Assembly (NCBI RefSeq): GCF_900142885.1
Contig: NZ_FRCL01000013.1
Coordinates: 1 to 64,000, forward strand
Source of the DNA: Flavobacterium xinjiangense
Lineage (GTDB): Bacteria; Bacteroidota; Bacteroidia; Flavobacteriales; Flavobacteriaceae
DNA: 64,000 nucleotides
Direction of reading: 5' to 3'
The notes beneath the pieces are model-generated. The model saw only the letters and a program-made list of their open reading frames with translations, had not been told where the DNA came from and searched no databases. Shown piece by piece: positions 36,069 to 46,158 of this stretch. A program made the translations under genes and the position numbers. Position 1 is the stretch's first letter; every line of letters begins with the position of its first letter.

Positions 36069-37745
36069 TTACGCTTTTGCATAAGCATCATCATGGACAC
36101 TAGCTACTGCTCTTCCGGACGGATCATTCATATTTTTGAATGCCTCATCCCATTCCAATGCAATTTTCGTACTGCAGGCAACGCTTGCTTCTTGTGGAAC
36201 ACACAAAGCTGCGGCATCGCTTGGAAAATGTTCGTGAAAAATAGAACGATAATAGTATTCCTCTTTTGAAGTTGGCGTTTGTAAAGGGAACTTGTATTTA
36301 GCATTTGCTAATTGTTCATCTGAAATTTCAACCGCTACTACTTCTTTCAAGGTATCAATCCAACCGTATCCTACACCATCACTAAATTGTTCTTTTTGTC
36401 TCCAAGCTACACTTGGCGGCAACATATCTTCAAAAGCTTTACGAACTACCCATTTCTCCATTGGATGTTCTGTATTAATCATTTTATCTTGTGGATTAAC
36501 TCGCATCGCCACATCCATAAATTCTTTGTCTAAAAACGGCACACGCCCTTCAATTCCCCATGCGGCTAAACTTTTGTTGGCACGCAAACAGTCATACATG
36601 TGCAATTTACCTAATTTACGTACGTTTTCTTCATGAAATTCTCTTGCATTTGGCGCTTTGTGAAAATACAAATATCCTCCAAAAAGTTCATCTGCTCCTT
36701 CACCTGACAATACCATTTTGATACCCATAGATTTAATAACTCGCGCCATTAACCACATAGGTGTTGATGCTCTAATCGTAGTCACATCATACGTTTCTAA
36801 GTTGTAAATTACATCTTTAACGGCATCCAAACCTTCTTGAATGGTGAATTTAATTTCGTGGTGAATGGTTCCAATATGATCCGCCACAATTTGAGCCGCT
36901 GCTAAATCTGGAGAACCTTCTAATCCTACCGAAAAAGAGTGCAATTGCGGATACCAAGCATCAGCAACATCACCGGATTCAATGCGTTTTTGCGCATATT
37001 TTTTGGCTACAGCCGAAGTAATAGAAGAATCTAATCCTCCAGAAAGCAAAACACCATAAGGCACATCGCTCATCAATTGTCTGTGAACTGCTGCTTCCAG
37101 CGCCACTTTAATTTCGTCAATACTAGTTACGTTGTCTTTTACGGCATCATAATCAACCCATTCTCTTTTATACCATTGTACAAATTCGCCGTCTTTGCTA
37201 GTCATATAATGTCCCGGAGGAAACAATTGGATTTTAGTACAATATCCTTCTAATGCTTTCAATTCTGAAGCCACATAAAAAGTACCGTGTTCATCCCAAC
37301 CAATATATAATGGAATAATTCCCATGTGATCACGAGCAACAAAATACTCATCTTTATCTACATCATAAATGGCAAATCCAAAAATTCCGTTCATTTCATC
37401 TATAAAATGTGGTCCTTTTTCTTTGTAAAGTGCCAAAATAACTTCACAGTCACTTTCGGTTTGAAAGTTGTATTTACCTTCAAATTGTTTACGTAGTTCT
37501 CTGTGGTTATAAATTTCACCATTTGCTGCTAAAATCAGTTGTTTGTCTTCACTGAATAAAGGTTGTTTCCCTGAAGCCGGGTCAACAATTGCCAAACGTT
37601 CATGAGACATAATCGCTTTTTCATTACTGAAAATTCCACTCCAGTCCGGTCCACGGTGACGGATAATTTTAGACATTTCTAATACTTGTGGTCTTAAAAC
37701 TTCCGCTTTTTGTTTTAGGTCAAAGGCACATACTATTCCACACAT
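36069..37745 (-). CDS. asnB: Asparagine synthase B (glutamine-hydrolysing)
   Basis: This 558-aa cytosolic enzyme makes asparagine from aspartate, glutamine and ATP. The catalytic N-terminal cysteine is Cys2 (MCGIVCAF). The glutaminase domain has RHRGPDWSGI, SHERLAIVDP and NGEIYNHREL. The synthetase domain has the PP-loop VLLSGGLDSSITSA and LSGEGADELFGGYLYF. The C-terminal WRQKEQFSDGVGYGWID is the usual AsnB ending region. Length matches the AsnB type. Confidence 0.97.
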   Translation of the reverse strand: MCGIVCAFDLKQKAEVLRPQVLEMSKIIRHRGPDWSGIFSNEKAIMSHERLAIVDPASGKQPLFSEDKQLILAANGEIYNHRELRKQFEGKYNFQTESDCEVILALYKEKGPHFIDEMNGIFGFAIYDVDKDEYFVARDHMGIIPLYIGWDEHGTFYVASELKALEGYCTKIQLFPPGHYMTSKDGEFVQWYKREWVDYDAVKDNVTSIDEIKVALEAAVHRQLMSDVPYGVLLSGGLDSSITSAVAKKYAQKRIESGDVADAWYPQLHSFSVGLEGSPDLAAAQIVADHIGTIHHEIKFTIQEGLDAVKDVIYNLETYDVTTIRASTPMWLMARVIKSMGIKMVLSGEGADELFGGYLYFHKAPNAREFHEENVRKLGKLHMYDCLRANKSLAAWGIEGRVPFLDKEFMDVAMRVNPQDKMINTEHPMEKWVVRKAFEDMLPPSVAWRQKEQFSDGVGYGWIDTLKEVVAVEISDEQLANAKYKFPLQTPTSKEEYYYRSIFHEHFPSDAAALCVPQEASVACSTKIALEWDEAFKNMNDPSGRAVASVHDDAYAKA

Positions 37746-37944
37746 AACTATATATTTTTAATGTTTTATTTATTTTGATAGGGCAAAGATGCAATAACAG
37801 TTACAATTGAAAAACACTAATAGTCATTTCAGTTATAAATTAAAACTAAAAAATCATTTTTACTATAAAAATGCAACTATTTTAAAGTACAAAATAGTAT
37901 TCTGGTTATAAATCTTAATTCATGGCTAATTAAGTGAGGAAAGA

Positions 37945-38394
37945 TTATAAAATTTCCTCAATCAGATATTTGGTCGAATTAATTTCAAAAGTAAATCCCA
38001 CTTCATTACCCAATAATTTATTTCCCAAAGGAGATTGTGGTGACAAGGCGATAATACTTATTTCATCGACCGTAATTTTTGGAAGCGCGACACTTAAATA
38101 CAAGTAAATTCCATTGGCCCGAATCAAACTTCCAACAATAATATTTTTAGAGGTATTAGACGCATCAATTTTATCCAAAACTACTTTTTGAGCCAATACT
38201 TCTCTTAACTTAGTATTTAATTTTTCCTGCTCGATATGCATCATGGATAAAGCCGTTTCATGTTTGTCTCCGGCAGAACCTTTAGCATCATTTTTAGAAT
38301 CTTCGGTAAGCGCAACAATCATATCTCTAAAAACGTCGATACGGTCTTGAACCAGCTGCAGGTAATATTGATGTATTTTTTGTTTGAAAGTCAT
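37945..38394 (-). CDS. GreA/GreB-like transcription factor
   Basis: This 149-aa protein has a helical N-terminal part (IHQYYLQLVQDRIDVFRDMI, KHETALSMMHIEQEKL) resembling the Gre coiled-coil arm. The C-terminal part has SPQSPLGNKLLGNEVGFTFEIN, matching the FKBP-like Gre C-terminal domain. True GreA rescues backtracked RNA polymerase using acidic residues at the coiled-coil tip. Here DSKNDAKGSAGD lies at that place, so function may differ. It follows the barrel protein gene, 114 bp downstream on the same strand, with a dispersed repeat between. Confidence 0.7.
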   Translation of the reverse strand: MTFKQKIHQYYLQLVQDRIDVFRDMIVALTEDSKNDAKGSAGDKHETALSMMHIEQEKLNTKLREVLAQKVVLDKIDASNTSKNIIVGSLIRANGIYLYLSVALPKITVDEISIIALSPQSPLGNKLLGNEVGFTFEINSTKYLIEEIL

Positions 38395-38402
38395 TGGATG
38401 GA

Positions 38403-38441
38403 ATTAACCGCGAAGTTCGCAAAGTTTTACGCAAAGTTCAC
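38403..38441. repeat. Dispersed CGCAAAGTTCGCAAAG-type repeat
   Basis: Between two minus-strand genes, GCGAAGTTCGCAAAG is followed by ACGCAAAGTTCACAAA. These are repeated words of the kind I recall as dispersed intergenic repeats in flavobacteria. Only this copy is in the window. Confidence 0.45.
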
Positions 38442-38508
38442 AAAAAAACAAATCAAAATCTTCGTGAACCGTGCGCGTTATTTAATCGATTTGCAATTGA
38501 AAAAAAAA

Positions 38509-40329
38509 TTAAAAATCGAATTTATAATTTACTCCTGCCACTATTTGAAAACCTTGAACAGTATAGTTCAACCATTTTTCGTAGGCATTATTGGTAATAT
38601 TATTTGCTCTCAAAAAAGCAGTAAATCTTTCATTGTATTTGAATCCAACATTAGCATTCAAATCAAAATAAGATTTCAATACAATTGGATTTTGACTTGG
38701 AGCAACGATATAAACTAAATCCGTATTCGTTTTATAGTCTTTACGCTCTCCAACATAAAACACATTCACACCAGCAAACCATTTTTCGGTTATAGCAACA
38801 TCAAGATTTGAATTCACTTTTATTTTTGGCAAATTCCAAGCTTCACTTTGAAAGTCATTGGTATAACTACTAAAAGTTCCGTTAACTCCAAAAGTCACAT
38901 TTTTTGAAAAATCAGCTTTTAATTCTCCATAAAAACTCAATGTTCTCATATCATCATAAACCACTTGCATGGAATTCCCAAAGGCATAATTTTCATTAGT
39001 GCTTCTTTCATTGTAATCATTGCTTCTAAACAAGGCTTTATTTCTTTCATTTACATAAGAACCTCTTACATTATAGCTTACATTATTTGTCAATTTCCCT
39101 TTTAAACCGGCAAAAACATCGTATTGTTTGTCGGTCGGCGCAATGTTTAAAGTAGGTGAAAGAAATGGATTCTGCTGAACAAAATCTTGATAAGAATTCT
39201 GTTCTAAATTCCCTTCGGCTCCAGCGTAGAAAATCATCAAATCGCCAACCACTTTGTACGAAGCGCTAATTTGCGGATAAATTAAAAATTTGTTATTGCT
39301 TTTTTCATTGTCTAGACTATAAAATATACCAGCTCCAATATTCAAAGTCCAATCGTCTTTTAACACTACAAAACTCGGTGCAATTCCAAAATTAGTAAAA
39401 CCATATTTTAGCGGTTCTACATTGGTATTCAAATAATTTTTCTTAAAGCTTCCGCCCACGTAATCAACAATTATTTTTGTCTTTATAGCGGTGTCCATTA
39501 TATCAACTTTGAAAGATGGCTTTACATAAAACCGATTCTCAGAAGATCCATACATGTCTGAAAAATGATTAAACTTAAGAATCGCTTCATCAAAAACACC
39601 TTCATTAAAATCTATTTTCCCGCCGGCCGTAATTGTATTGTAATCCTGTTGTGGTTTTATTCCGTTAAATAAAGTTCTTCTATCAGACGGAGTCATCGTA
39701 CTCCCAAAATCAGTAGGCAATCCATACCAGTTGTAAACTTGATTCTGATAACCCAAATCAAAATTCCAAGACAAATCTTTTTCATGGGCACCGTAAGTCA
39801 AATCAATTGAAGTATCATAAAACCGATCATCAAGTTCAACTCCTTTTATACCTCCTTGTGAAGAATGATGCTTAAACATTCCGCCAACATAATTAGTATT
39901 GCTAATATCATGATTAACGAATAATTCACCCACAAAAGTTCCGTAATTACCTATTCCAAAAGTCGCATAATTTTTAAATAAATGCTCTTGTTTTTCTTTC
40001 TCTACTCCTTCAGCTTTTCCTTTAGACGGGGTAAAAGTCGAAGCTACCGGGAAAGAAAAAATAGTATATTTTATAGTTTCTTTTTTAGCATTCCCTTCCT
40101 CTTCCAGCGAAGGCGTTTCCTTAACTTTGAAAGCATCTGAAATTGTTGGTGTATATGGTTTCACAACATTCACAGTCTCTGTGCCAATTTGTTCCTTTTT
40201 TTGAGCAAAAGAAAATTGTGAAACTAAAAGGAATAAAATCCCCACCCCAACTCTCCCCGAAGAGAAGGGAGCCGAAAACGTTGCTGCTTTATTTGTGAAT
40301 GATTTTATGTTTAAATATTTAAATGTCAT
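38509..40329 (-). CDS. Outer membrane beta-barrel protein (TonB-receptor-like, no plug)
   Basis: This 606-aa protein has an unusually long N-terminal region before a signal-peptide core (VGILFLLVSQFSFAQ) and a barrel-like body rich in alternating aromatic residues, ending VAGVNYKFDF. An early TETVNVVKPYTPTISDAFK segment resembles the family usually named TonB-dependent receptor in Flavobacteria, but there is no recognisable plug. Its order with a PhzF-like enzyme and a large TPR protein on the same strand suggests a joint unit. The function is not known. The start codon is uncertain because residues 22-32 are encoded by a palindromic repeat. Confidence 0.75.
   Translation of the reverse strand: MTFKYLNIKSFTNKAATFSAPFSSGRVGVGILFLLVSQFSFAQKKEQIGTETVNVVKPYTPTISDAFKVKETPSLEEEGNAKKETIKYTIFSFPVASTFTPSKGKAEGVEKEKQEHLFKNYATFGIGNYGTFVGELFVNHDISNTNYVGGMFKHHSSQGGIKGVELDDRFYDTSIDLTYGAHEKDLSWNFDLGYQNQVYNWYGLPTDFGSTMTPSDRRTLFNGIKPQQDYNTITAGGKIDFNEGVFDEAILKFNHFSDMYGSSENRFYVKPSFKVDIMDTAIKTKIIVDYVGGSFKKNYLNTNVEPLKYGFTNFGIAPSFVVLKDDWTLNIGAGIFYSLDNEKSNNKFLIYPQISASYKVVGDLMIFYAGAEGNLEQNSYQDFVQQNPFLSPTLNIAPTDKQYDVFAGLKGKLTNNVSYNVRGSYVNERNKALFRSNDYNERSTNENYAFGNSMQVVYDDMRTLSFYGELKADFSKNVTFGVNGTFSSYTNDFQSEAWNLPKIKVNSNLDVAITEKWFAGVNVFYVGERKDYKTNTDLVYIVAPSQNPIVLKSYFDLNANVGFKYNERFTAFLRANNITNNAYEKWLNYTVQGFQIVAGVNYKFDF
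40236..40275 (-). repeat. GC-rich palindromic repeat inside a coding region
   Basis: On the minus strand CTCCC and GGGGAG form a hairpin, followed by AGTTGGGGTGGGG. It is translated in frame as SSGRVGVG ahead of the signal-peptide core. This kind of word recurs between genes in flavobacterial genomes as I recall them. Only one copy is present here. Confidence 0.5.
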
Positions 40330-40380
40330 GTTTTATTTTTTTACTTCTTATTTATAACTCTTCCTTGCTAACCTGGTAAT

Positions 40381-41244
40381 TTAAACCTCCCATTCTCCTT
40401 TTGCAAGGAATTGTGTTTTTCCGCCAATTCTTATATCAAAATGATTTTCTGATAATTTACCTTTAAAATAAATTTGAGAAGGTCTATTGATAAAATCGCC
40501 TTGATGGTTTATGATTTCGATTTCCGGTGAAAAATATTTCAAAAGAAAAGCCTGTAAACAAGTACTAGCGCTTCCAGTAGCCGCATCTTCTTTGAGTTGA
40601 TTGTCTTCTATGCACAACATTCTACTGCTAAGTTTTCCATCTTCTAAACAATAAAAGTATAAGCCTCGATGACTGGTTTTGCAATGAGCATGCAACCATT
40701 CGTTCATTTTACCTTGGTCCAGAATTAAATTCTCCAATGCTTTTTTATTTTGAAGAGGAACAATCACAAAGGCGCTCCCTGTGGTAACTTCCTGAATAGA
40801 AAATTTATCATCAAAATCAGTACTTTTTAAATTACTGAAGGTTAAAAAATCTTCTGCTAAAAAAGTATCCAAAAACTCCGGCTGAGCCGCTTGCAACCAA
40901 ACTAAATCTCCCGATTGATTCACTGGAATTTCGCCAATTGGGACCGTTAAAACTATATTTTGCGGCTGATTTTCAAATATTTTATTCATCAAAACCCAAG
41001 AAGTACCTATTATAGGATGTCCGGCAAACTTCATTTCATATTCCGGAGTGAAGATTCTGATTTCTGCAGCATTATTTTCAGGACTAAGTTTGGTAATAAA
41101 AGTGCTTTCCGCAAAGTTAATTTCACGAGCAATTGTTTGCATTTTATCATCACTTAAATTTTCTGCATCTAAAAAAACAGCTAATTGATTCCCAGCATAT
41201 TTTTTTTCCGCAAAAACATCCACTATATAAAAGGGTATTTTCAT
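40381..41244 (-). CDS. PhzF family protein (isomerase-like)
   Basis: This 287-aa cytosolic protein has the diaminopimelate-epimerase-like fold of PhzF. The start MKIPFYIVDVFAEKKYAGNQ and Glu46 in NFAESTFI match the family, where this Glu is the catalytic acid/base. TPEYEMKFAGHPIIG and EDAATGSASTCLQAFL are the other conserved blocks. The true substrate is unknown. Phenazine synthesis is not implied, since no other phz genes are nearby. It lies between the TPR and barrel protein genes. Confidence 0.92.
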   Translation of the reverse strand: MKIPFYIVDVFAEKKYAGNQLAVFLDAENLSDDKMQTIAREINFAESTFITKLSPENNAAEIRIFTPEYEMKFAGHPIIGTSWVLMNKIFENQPQNIVLTVPIGEIPVNQSGDLVWLQAAQPEFLDTFLAEDFLTFSNLKSTDFDDKFSIQEVTTGSAFVIVPLQNKKALENLILDQGKMNEWLHAHCKTSHRGLYFYCLEDGKLSSRMLCIEDNQLKEDAATGSASTCLQAFLLKYFSPEIEIINHQGDFINRPSQIYFKGKLSENHFDIRIGGKTQFLAKGEWEV

Positions 41245-41330
41245 TCTTTTTTATTTTTTAAGCTTTTGAATTATTTCCAAATTTATTTGTTTAATAAACC
41301 CCCAAAATAATTCCATTCTTTATCTTTAAA

Positions 41331-44300
41331 TTACTTCGTTACTGATGAATTTGTTTTAGATTCTTCGGCTTTGATGGTGTCTAATTCTGTTTGCGCTTCT
41401 GAAACAACATCTGGAAAATCCGTAAAATTTTGTATTACATTCTCCAAAATGTAAGTCGCCTGATAGCTGTCTTTCAATCCATAAAAGTTTTTCGCCATCA
41501 ATACCAATCCTTTGGCTCCAAAATATTTATAACTGGAATAATTTTTTGCTAATTTTTGAACCGCCGTATTCGAGGCTTCAAACTTCGCATCTTTATTTTT
41601 AAAATAAGCATCATAATACAAGGCCTCAGCAGCTAATTCCCCTTTGGCGATAGTCAATAATTTTGCATAAGCAGTTCGAGCTTTTGCTTCATCACCTGTT
41701 TGTATGGCTGCGCGCGCGATTATAATTTGAGCATCACTTTTTACATTATCATCCGTTTTTGGATTCATTAAAACTTTCTCCGCATAAATTACAGAATTTG
41801 AATAGTCTTTGATGTCATAATAACTTTTCATCAAATTCGACTGCGCAAATGTTCTGTTTTGAGATAAATCAGCTTCATTTTCTAATCGAGACAAGACAGG
41901 AATTGCTTTATCGTAATTTTTATTTTTAAGGAAAATCTGAGCTAATCTAGACAAAGATTGATCTGTAAATTCACTTCGTGGCTGTGCAATTACAAACTCA
42001 TAATTAGGAATCGATTTGCTTTCTGACCCTTCTGAATAATACAATTGTGCCAGATAATAATTTGCGTTTAAAGCATGGATTCCTCTTGGAAATTTAGCTA
42101 CATAACCACTAAATCCTGCAATTGCTTGTTTACTATTATTTTGTTGAAATTGCTTTTCAGCAGCTTCATACGTGTCATTATCCAATTCAGCATCTGTAAC
42201 GGCAACAAAATCTAAAGTTCGCACCCAATTTGCATATTCGTCTACTCTTCCACCATCCACATATATCAGTCTGGCTGTGGCAACAGCTTCTAATGCCTCA
42301 GGACTTCTAGGAAATTCAGCCGCAACTTTTTTAAATTTAACCAAAGCCTGCTCGTCTTTATCAGAATTATAATAAATCAATCCCTGACGCAAAATAGATC
42401 TTGAAGTAAAAGAACCTTTTTTAAATTCTGTATTTAATCGATCGTATGTTTTTATCGCAAGATCATTTTTGTTCTCGGCAACATAGGTATTCCCCAATTC
42501 GAACATGGCGTCATCTCTATAATCTGATTTTGGATACAATTGTAAAAAAGCATTTAGCTCTTCTATTTTCTTATCGTTTTTAGAAATAAATCCATAAGAA
42601 ATCGCTTTTTGGAAGTAAGCGTAATCCGCATCAACACTTTTCGACTCAATTACTTTAGTGTAAGCTTCCATCGCCGCTCCGTATTTTGAAGTAACAAAAC
42701 GACAATCTGCTAAACGCAAGTACGAATCATTCAAACGAACTTTATCCTCTTTTGAAGTTGCAATTTGGCTTTGGAAATAATTCCCAGCCTGATCGTATTC
42801 CTTCAATTTGAAATACGCGTAGGCAATATTATAATTAATGTTTTTAAACTCTGGTGCATCTTTGGCTTGAGCCATACCCATGAATTGTTTAAAACTTATC
42901 AATGCCTCTTTGAAATCATTCTGCACATATTCCGATTCACCTTTCCAGAAAGTCGCTCGCGCAGCAAACACCGCATCTTTTTGTTCACTGACAGATTTCA
43001 CAAACATTTTTGATGCTTCTTCATAATTCCCATCGGTGTACAATTCTAAACCTCTGTAAAAAAGGACTTTTTGATACGCTAATTTGTTTTCAGGTGATTT
43101 ATTTCTTTCTAATAAAACTAAGGCTTCTTTGTAGTTTTTAGAAGAAATATAAGAATCTATCAACAATTTTTCAATTTCTGAACGGCTTGCATTTTCTGGA
43201 TACTTTTTCAGGAAAGCTTGCAAAACGGAAGGAACACTTTGATACGAATTCCCTATTTCATAACTCAATTTTGCATAATTCAGACTCGCATCTTCTTGAA
43301 TTGCTGCATCAAAATTCATTTCGGATGCATTTTTGAAAGCATTCAAAGCCTGTTGTTTTTTATCGGTATTCAAATAACTTTCTCCCAAATGATAGTAAGC
43401 ATTTTGAGCTACAAAATCTTTACCTCCAATGATTTTATTGAATTGTGAAATGGCATTTTGATAATCTTTTTGTTTGTAGTATGCATAACCCAACTGATAA
43501 AAATCGGTATTGTTCCATCTTCCTTTTTTCCCTTTATAAGCGACCAAATAAGGAATGGCTTTATCATATTGTTTTAAATTAAAATAGCTTTCGCCAATAA
43601 TTTTATTCAATTCTGATTTTTCTGCAGGATTTGATTTAGCCATCGCTTTTCCTCCTAAATCAATTGCTTTTTCAAAATTTCCTAGCTTAAAGTTCATATC
43701 AGCTTGGTAATACGAAAGCTTTTCTTTGTATTTTTCTTCACCGGAAACTTCATCAAAATATTTCGTAGCTTGCTTATAATCATCTCCTTCATAAGCCATA
43801 AACCCAAGGTAATACTTAGCCTGAGAACCATATTCAGCGGAGTTTACCACTTTATTCAAATAGACGGTGGCTTCTTTTTTCTTTTTGGCATTAAAAAAAC
43901 TATATCCTTTCTGGAAATTAAATTTATCGCGATCACTGCTACTCAATTGGCTTTCGTCCACTTTATCAAACCATTGCAACGCTTGTGGATAATTCCCTTG
44001 GTCAAAATAATAATGAGCAACTTCAATGTAAGCTTGGTTTTGTTTTGTGCTGGTTGGATAGTCAGCCACAAATTGTTCCATCAATTCATCAGCATTAGAT
44101 TGATTGGTACGAATAGCGCAATTTGCGATGTAATACGCACAATCAGACTTTAGTTCTTCGGTAGCAGCCGTTTCCTTTACTTTGTTGAAAATAATTTGAG
44201 CTGACGCATATTGCTTATCATTAAATAAAGAGAACGCTTTATTATAATCTTTTAAATCATGTGTATAAATAGTTGATTGTTGCGCTGAACTGGCAGCAGA

Positions 44301-44345
44301 TATAATAAAAAGGAGAAATAAGTAGAGCCAAGAAATTTTACGCAT
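41331..44345 (-). CDS. Large exported TPR protein
   Basis: This 1004-aa protein starts at ATG 44345 (MRKISWLYLFLLF), giving a signal peptide ending SAASSAQ. The whole mature chain is made of tetratricopeptide-like repeats, such as CAYYIANCAIRTNQSNADEL, YPQALQWFDKVDES, YYKQKDYQNAISQFNKII and AYAYFKLKEYDQAGNYF. It resembles YbgF/BamD-type periplasmic scaffold proteins. No enzymatic motif is seen. It probably assembles envelope complexes. It heads a minus-strand series with the PhzF-like and barrel protein genes. Confidence 0.88.
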   Translation of the reverse strand: MRKISWLYLFLLFIISAASSAQQSTIYTHDLKDYNKAFSLFNDKQYASAQIIFNKVKETAATEELKSDCAYYIANCAIRTNQSNADELMEQFVADYPTSTKQNQAYIEVAHYYFDQGNYPQALQWFDKVDESQLSSSDRDKFNFQKGYSFFNAKKKKEATVYLNKVVNSAEYGSQAKYYLGFMAYEGDDYKQATKYFDEVSGEEKYKEKLSYYQADMNFKLGNFEKAIDLGGKAMAKSNPAEKSELNKIIGESYFNLKQYDKAIPYLVAYKGKKGRWNNTDFYQLGYAYYKQKDYQNAISQFNKIIGGKDFVAQNAYYHLGESYLNTDKKQQALNAFKNASEMNFDAAIQEDASLNYAKLSYEIGNSYQSVPSVLQAFLKKYPENASRSEIEKLLIDSYISSKNYKEALVLLERNKSPENKLAYQKVLFYRGLELYTDGNYEEASKMFVKSVSEQKDAVFAARATFWKGESEYVQNDFKEALISFKQFMGMAQAKDAPEFKNINYNIAYAYFKLKEYDQAGNYFQSQIATSKEDKVRLNDSYLRLADCRFVTSKYGAAMEAYTKVIESKSVDADYAYFQKAISYGFISKNDKKIEELNAFLQLYPKSDYRDDAMFELGNTYVAENKNDLAIKTYDRLNTEFKKGSFTSRSILRQGLIYYNSDKDEQALVKFKKVAAEFPRSPEALEAVATARLIYVDGGRVDEYANWVRTLDFVAVTDAELDNDTYEAAEKQFQQNNSKQAIAGFSGYVAKFPRGIHALNANYYLAQLYYSEGSESKSIPNYEFVIAQPRSEFTDQSLSRLAQIFLKNKNYDKAIPVLSRLENEADLSQNRTFAQSNLMKSYYDIKDYSNSVIYAEKVLMNPKTDDNVKSDAQIIIARAAIQTGDEAKARTAYAKLLTIAKGELAAEALYYDAYFKNKDAKFEASNTAVQKLAKNYSSYKYFGAKGLVLMAKNFYGLKDSYQATYILENVIQNFTDFPDVVSEAQTELDTIKAEESKTNSSVTK

Positions 44346-44532
44346 TGTATTTTTGTTTAATAATTCAAATGTATTATATTCTGTAGTGTATAACGAATCG
44401 TTATTCGTTTTTATTATGAAAATCTTTTTAAACAATTCAGATTTTCGGAATCAAGAGTAGTCTTTATTGAATATTCATTCTCATTCAAGCACTTATTATT
44501 TGAGCAATTCTTCTCAATTGAATAAAATTTAT

Positions 44533-44563
44533 TTTGAATACAACCGTTATCTTATTACTTTTA
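44533..44563 (+). promoter_or_regulatory. Promoter of ftsE
   Basis: TTTG (44533-44536), a 19-bp spacer and TACTTTTA (44556-44563) give a near-consensus Bacteroidetes promoter. The ATG is 22 bp downstream. The same elements and spacing occur before the DUF1573 gene. Confidence 0.65.
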
Positions 44564-44584
44564 CCCAAATAAACAAAATCTCTT

Positions 44585-45268
44585 ATGTCTCAACCTGTAT
44601 TGTCTTTAAAAAATGTAACCATTTACCAAGAAGGAAAAACTATTTTATCTAATGTCAATTTAGAGGTGAATCACGGAGAGTTTCTATATATAATTGGAAA
44701 AACAGGTTCTGGAAAAAGTACCTTAATGAAAACTTTATATGGAGATTTAGCATTAACGGAAGGAGAAGGTCATATTGTAGATTTTGATTTGGCAACTTTA
44801 AAAGAAAATGATATTCCGTTTTTGAGAAGAAAGATTGGAATCGTTTTTCAAGATTTCAAGTTACTACCAGACAGAACCGTCAAAGACAATATGTTATTTG
44901 TTCTTAAAGCAACTGGCTGGACTGACAATCAAGAAATGCAACGAAAAATTGACGAAGTTTTAGACAAAGTTGGCATGATTGAATTTGGCAACAAAATGCC
45001 GCACCAACTTTCTGGTGGAGAGCAACAACGTGTAGCCATTGCAAGAGCTTTGCTTAATGATCCTGAACTAATACTTGCCGACGAACCAACTGGAAATCTT
45101 GATCCACAAACCAGTGCCGAAGTATTAGAAGTATTAAAAAACATCAATGCTAACGGAAAAACGGTAATCATGGCAACTCACGATTACGCGCTACTTATGA
45201 AATTCCCATCAAAAACATTGAAATGTGAAGATGAGAAAATTTTTGAAGTGGTTCAGAGAACGGCATAA
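44585..45268 (+). CDS. ftsE: Cell division ATP-binding protein FtsE
   Basis: This 227-aa ABC ATPase has Walker [11 protein letters not shown], the Q-loop [17 protein letters not shown], the signature [19 protein letters not shown], Walker [14 protein letters not shown] and the switch ATHDY. The motif [13 protein letters not shown] is typical of FtsE, which pairs with FtsX to control peptidoglycan hydrolases at division. ftsX is not adjacent, which is usual in this group. The stop overlaps the next start by one base (TAATG), so the glycosyltransferases downstream are translationally linked to it. Confidence 0.92.
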   Translation: MSQPVLSLKNVTIYQEGKTILSNVNLEVNHGEFLYIIGKTGSGKSTLMKTLYGDLALTEGEGHIVDFDLATLKENDIPFLRRKIGIVFQDFKLLPDRTVKDNMLFVLKATGWTDNQEMQRKIDEVLDKVGMIEFGNKMPHQLSGGEQQRVAIARALLNDPELILADEPTGNLDPQTSAEVLEVLKNINANGKTVIMATHDYALLMKFPSKTLKCEDEKIFEVVQRTA

Positions 45269-46158
45269 TGCTTTCCATTCTTATTCCGATATACAATTAC
45301 AACGCTTATCCTCTTGTTCTGGAATTACATAAGCAATGTATAGATTGCGGAATAGATTTTGAGATTATAGCTATTGATGACGCCTCAACACAACATAATT
45401 CAGAAAATAACTCAGTTCAATTTTTAACCAATTGTTCTTTTGTTGAATTACTCGAAAATATTGGAAGAAGCAAAATCCGAAATTTATTGGCCTCAAAGGC
45501 AAATTATGATTGGTTGCTTTATTTAGATTGCGATACTTTTCCCAAAAATTCTGATTTCATTTCAAATTACATCAAGCATATTAATTTATCCACTAAAAAA
45601 GTATTTTTTGGAGGAATTGTTTATACCAAAGAAAAACCGGCTAATAACCAATTATTGCGATGGATTTTTGGACAAAAAAGAGAAGCTATAGCCGTTTCTG
45701 AACGAAAAAAAAACCCCTATAAAAACACATTTGTTTCCAATATTTTAATAAAAAAAACACTTTTTGACATATTCCCATTCGATGAAAAAATAACAAAATA
45801 TGGTTATGAAGATTTTGCTTTTATTCAAACGCTAAAACAGGAAAATATTGAGATTGAACATATCGAAAATCCGATATTTCATTTGAATTTAGAAACTTCA
45901 GCACTTTTTTTATCCAAAACAAAAACAGCTCTTGAAACACTTTTATTTATTTCAAAAACCAATTCAAAAATTGAATTCGAAAGTAAAATAATTAAGACTC
46001 ATAAAATGCTTTGTGATCTAAAAATTAATTTATTAATCTCAAAGTTGTTTCAAAAACAACAATTAAGGCTCGAACATCATCTAACTTCAGAAAAACCTAC
46101 ATTGTTAGCATTTGACTGCTACAAAATTGGCTATTTTTGTTATTTAAACAGTAAATAG
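45268..46158 (+). CDS. Glycosyltransferase family 2
   Basis: This 296-aa GT-A fold enzyme starts LSILIPIYNYNAYPLVLELH, with the nucleotide-binding IDDAST and metal-binding DCDTF motifs. It transfers sugar from a nucleotide donor to a lipid-linked or protein acceptor. Donor and acceptor are unknown. The C-terminal 80 residues are diverged with no clear domain. It overlaps ftsE by one base and directly abuts the next glycosyltransferase. Confidence 0.88.
   Translation: MLSILIPIYNYNAYPLVLELHKQCIDCGIDFEIIAIDDASTQHNSENNSVQFLTNCSFVELLENIGRSKIRNLLASKANYDWLLYLDCDTFPKNSDFISNYIKHINLSTKKVFFGGIVYTKEKPANNQLLRWIFGQKREAIAVSERKKNPYKNTFVSNILIKKTLFDIFPFDEKITKYGYEDFAFIQTLKQENIEIEHIENPIFHLNLETSALFLSKTKTALETLLFISKTNSKIEFESKIIKTHKMLCDLKINLLISKLFQKQQLRLEHHLTSEKPTLLAFDCYKIGYFCYLNSK

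Noticed and set aside
40381..41244. Phenazine biosynthesis
   Set aside because: PhzF-family proteins are widespread in bacteria without phenazines, and no other phz gene is in the window.
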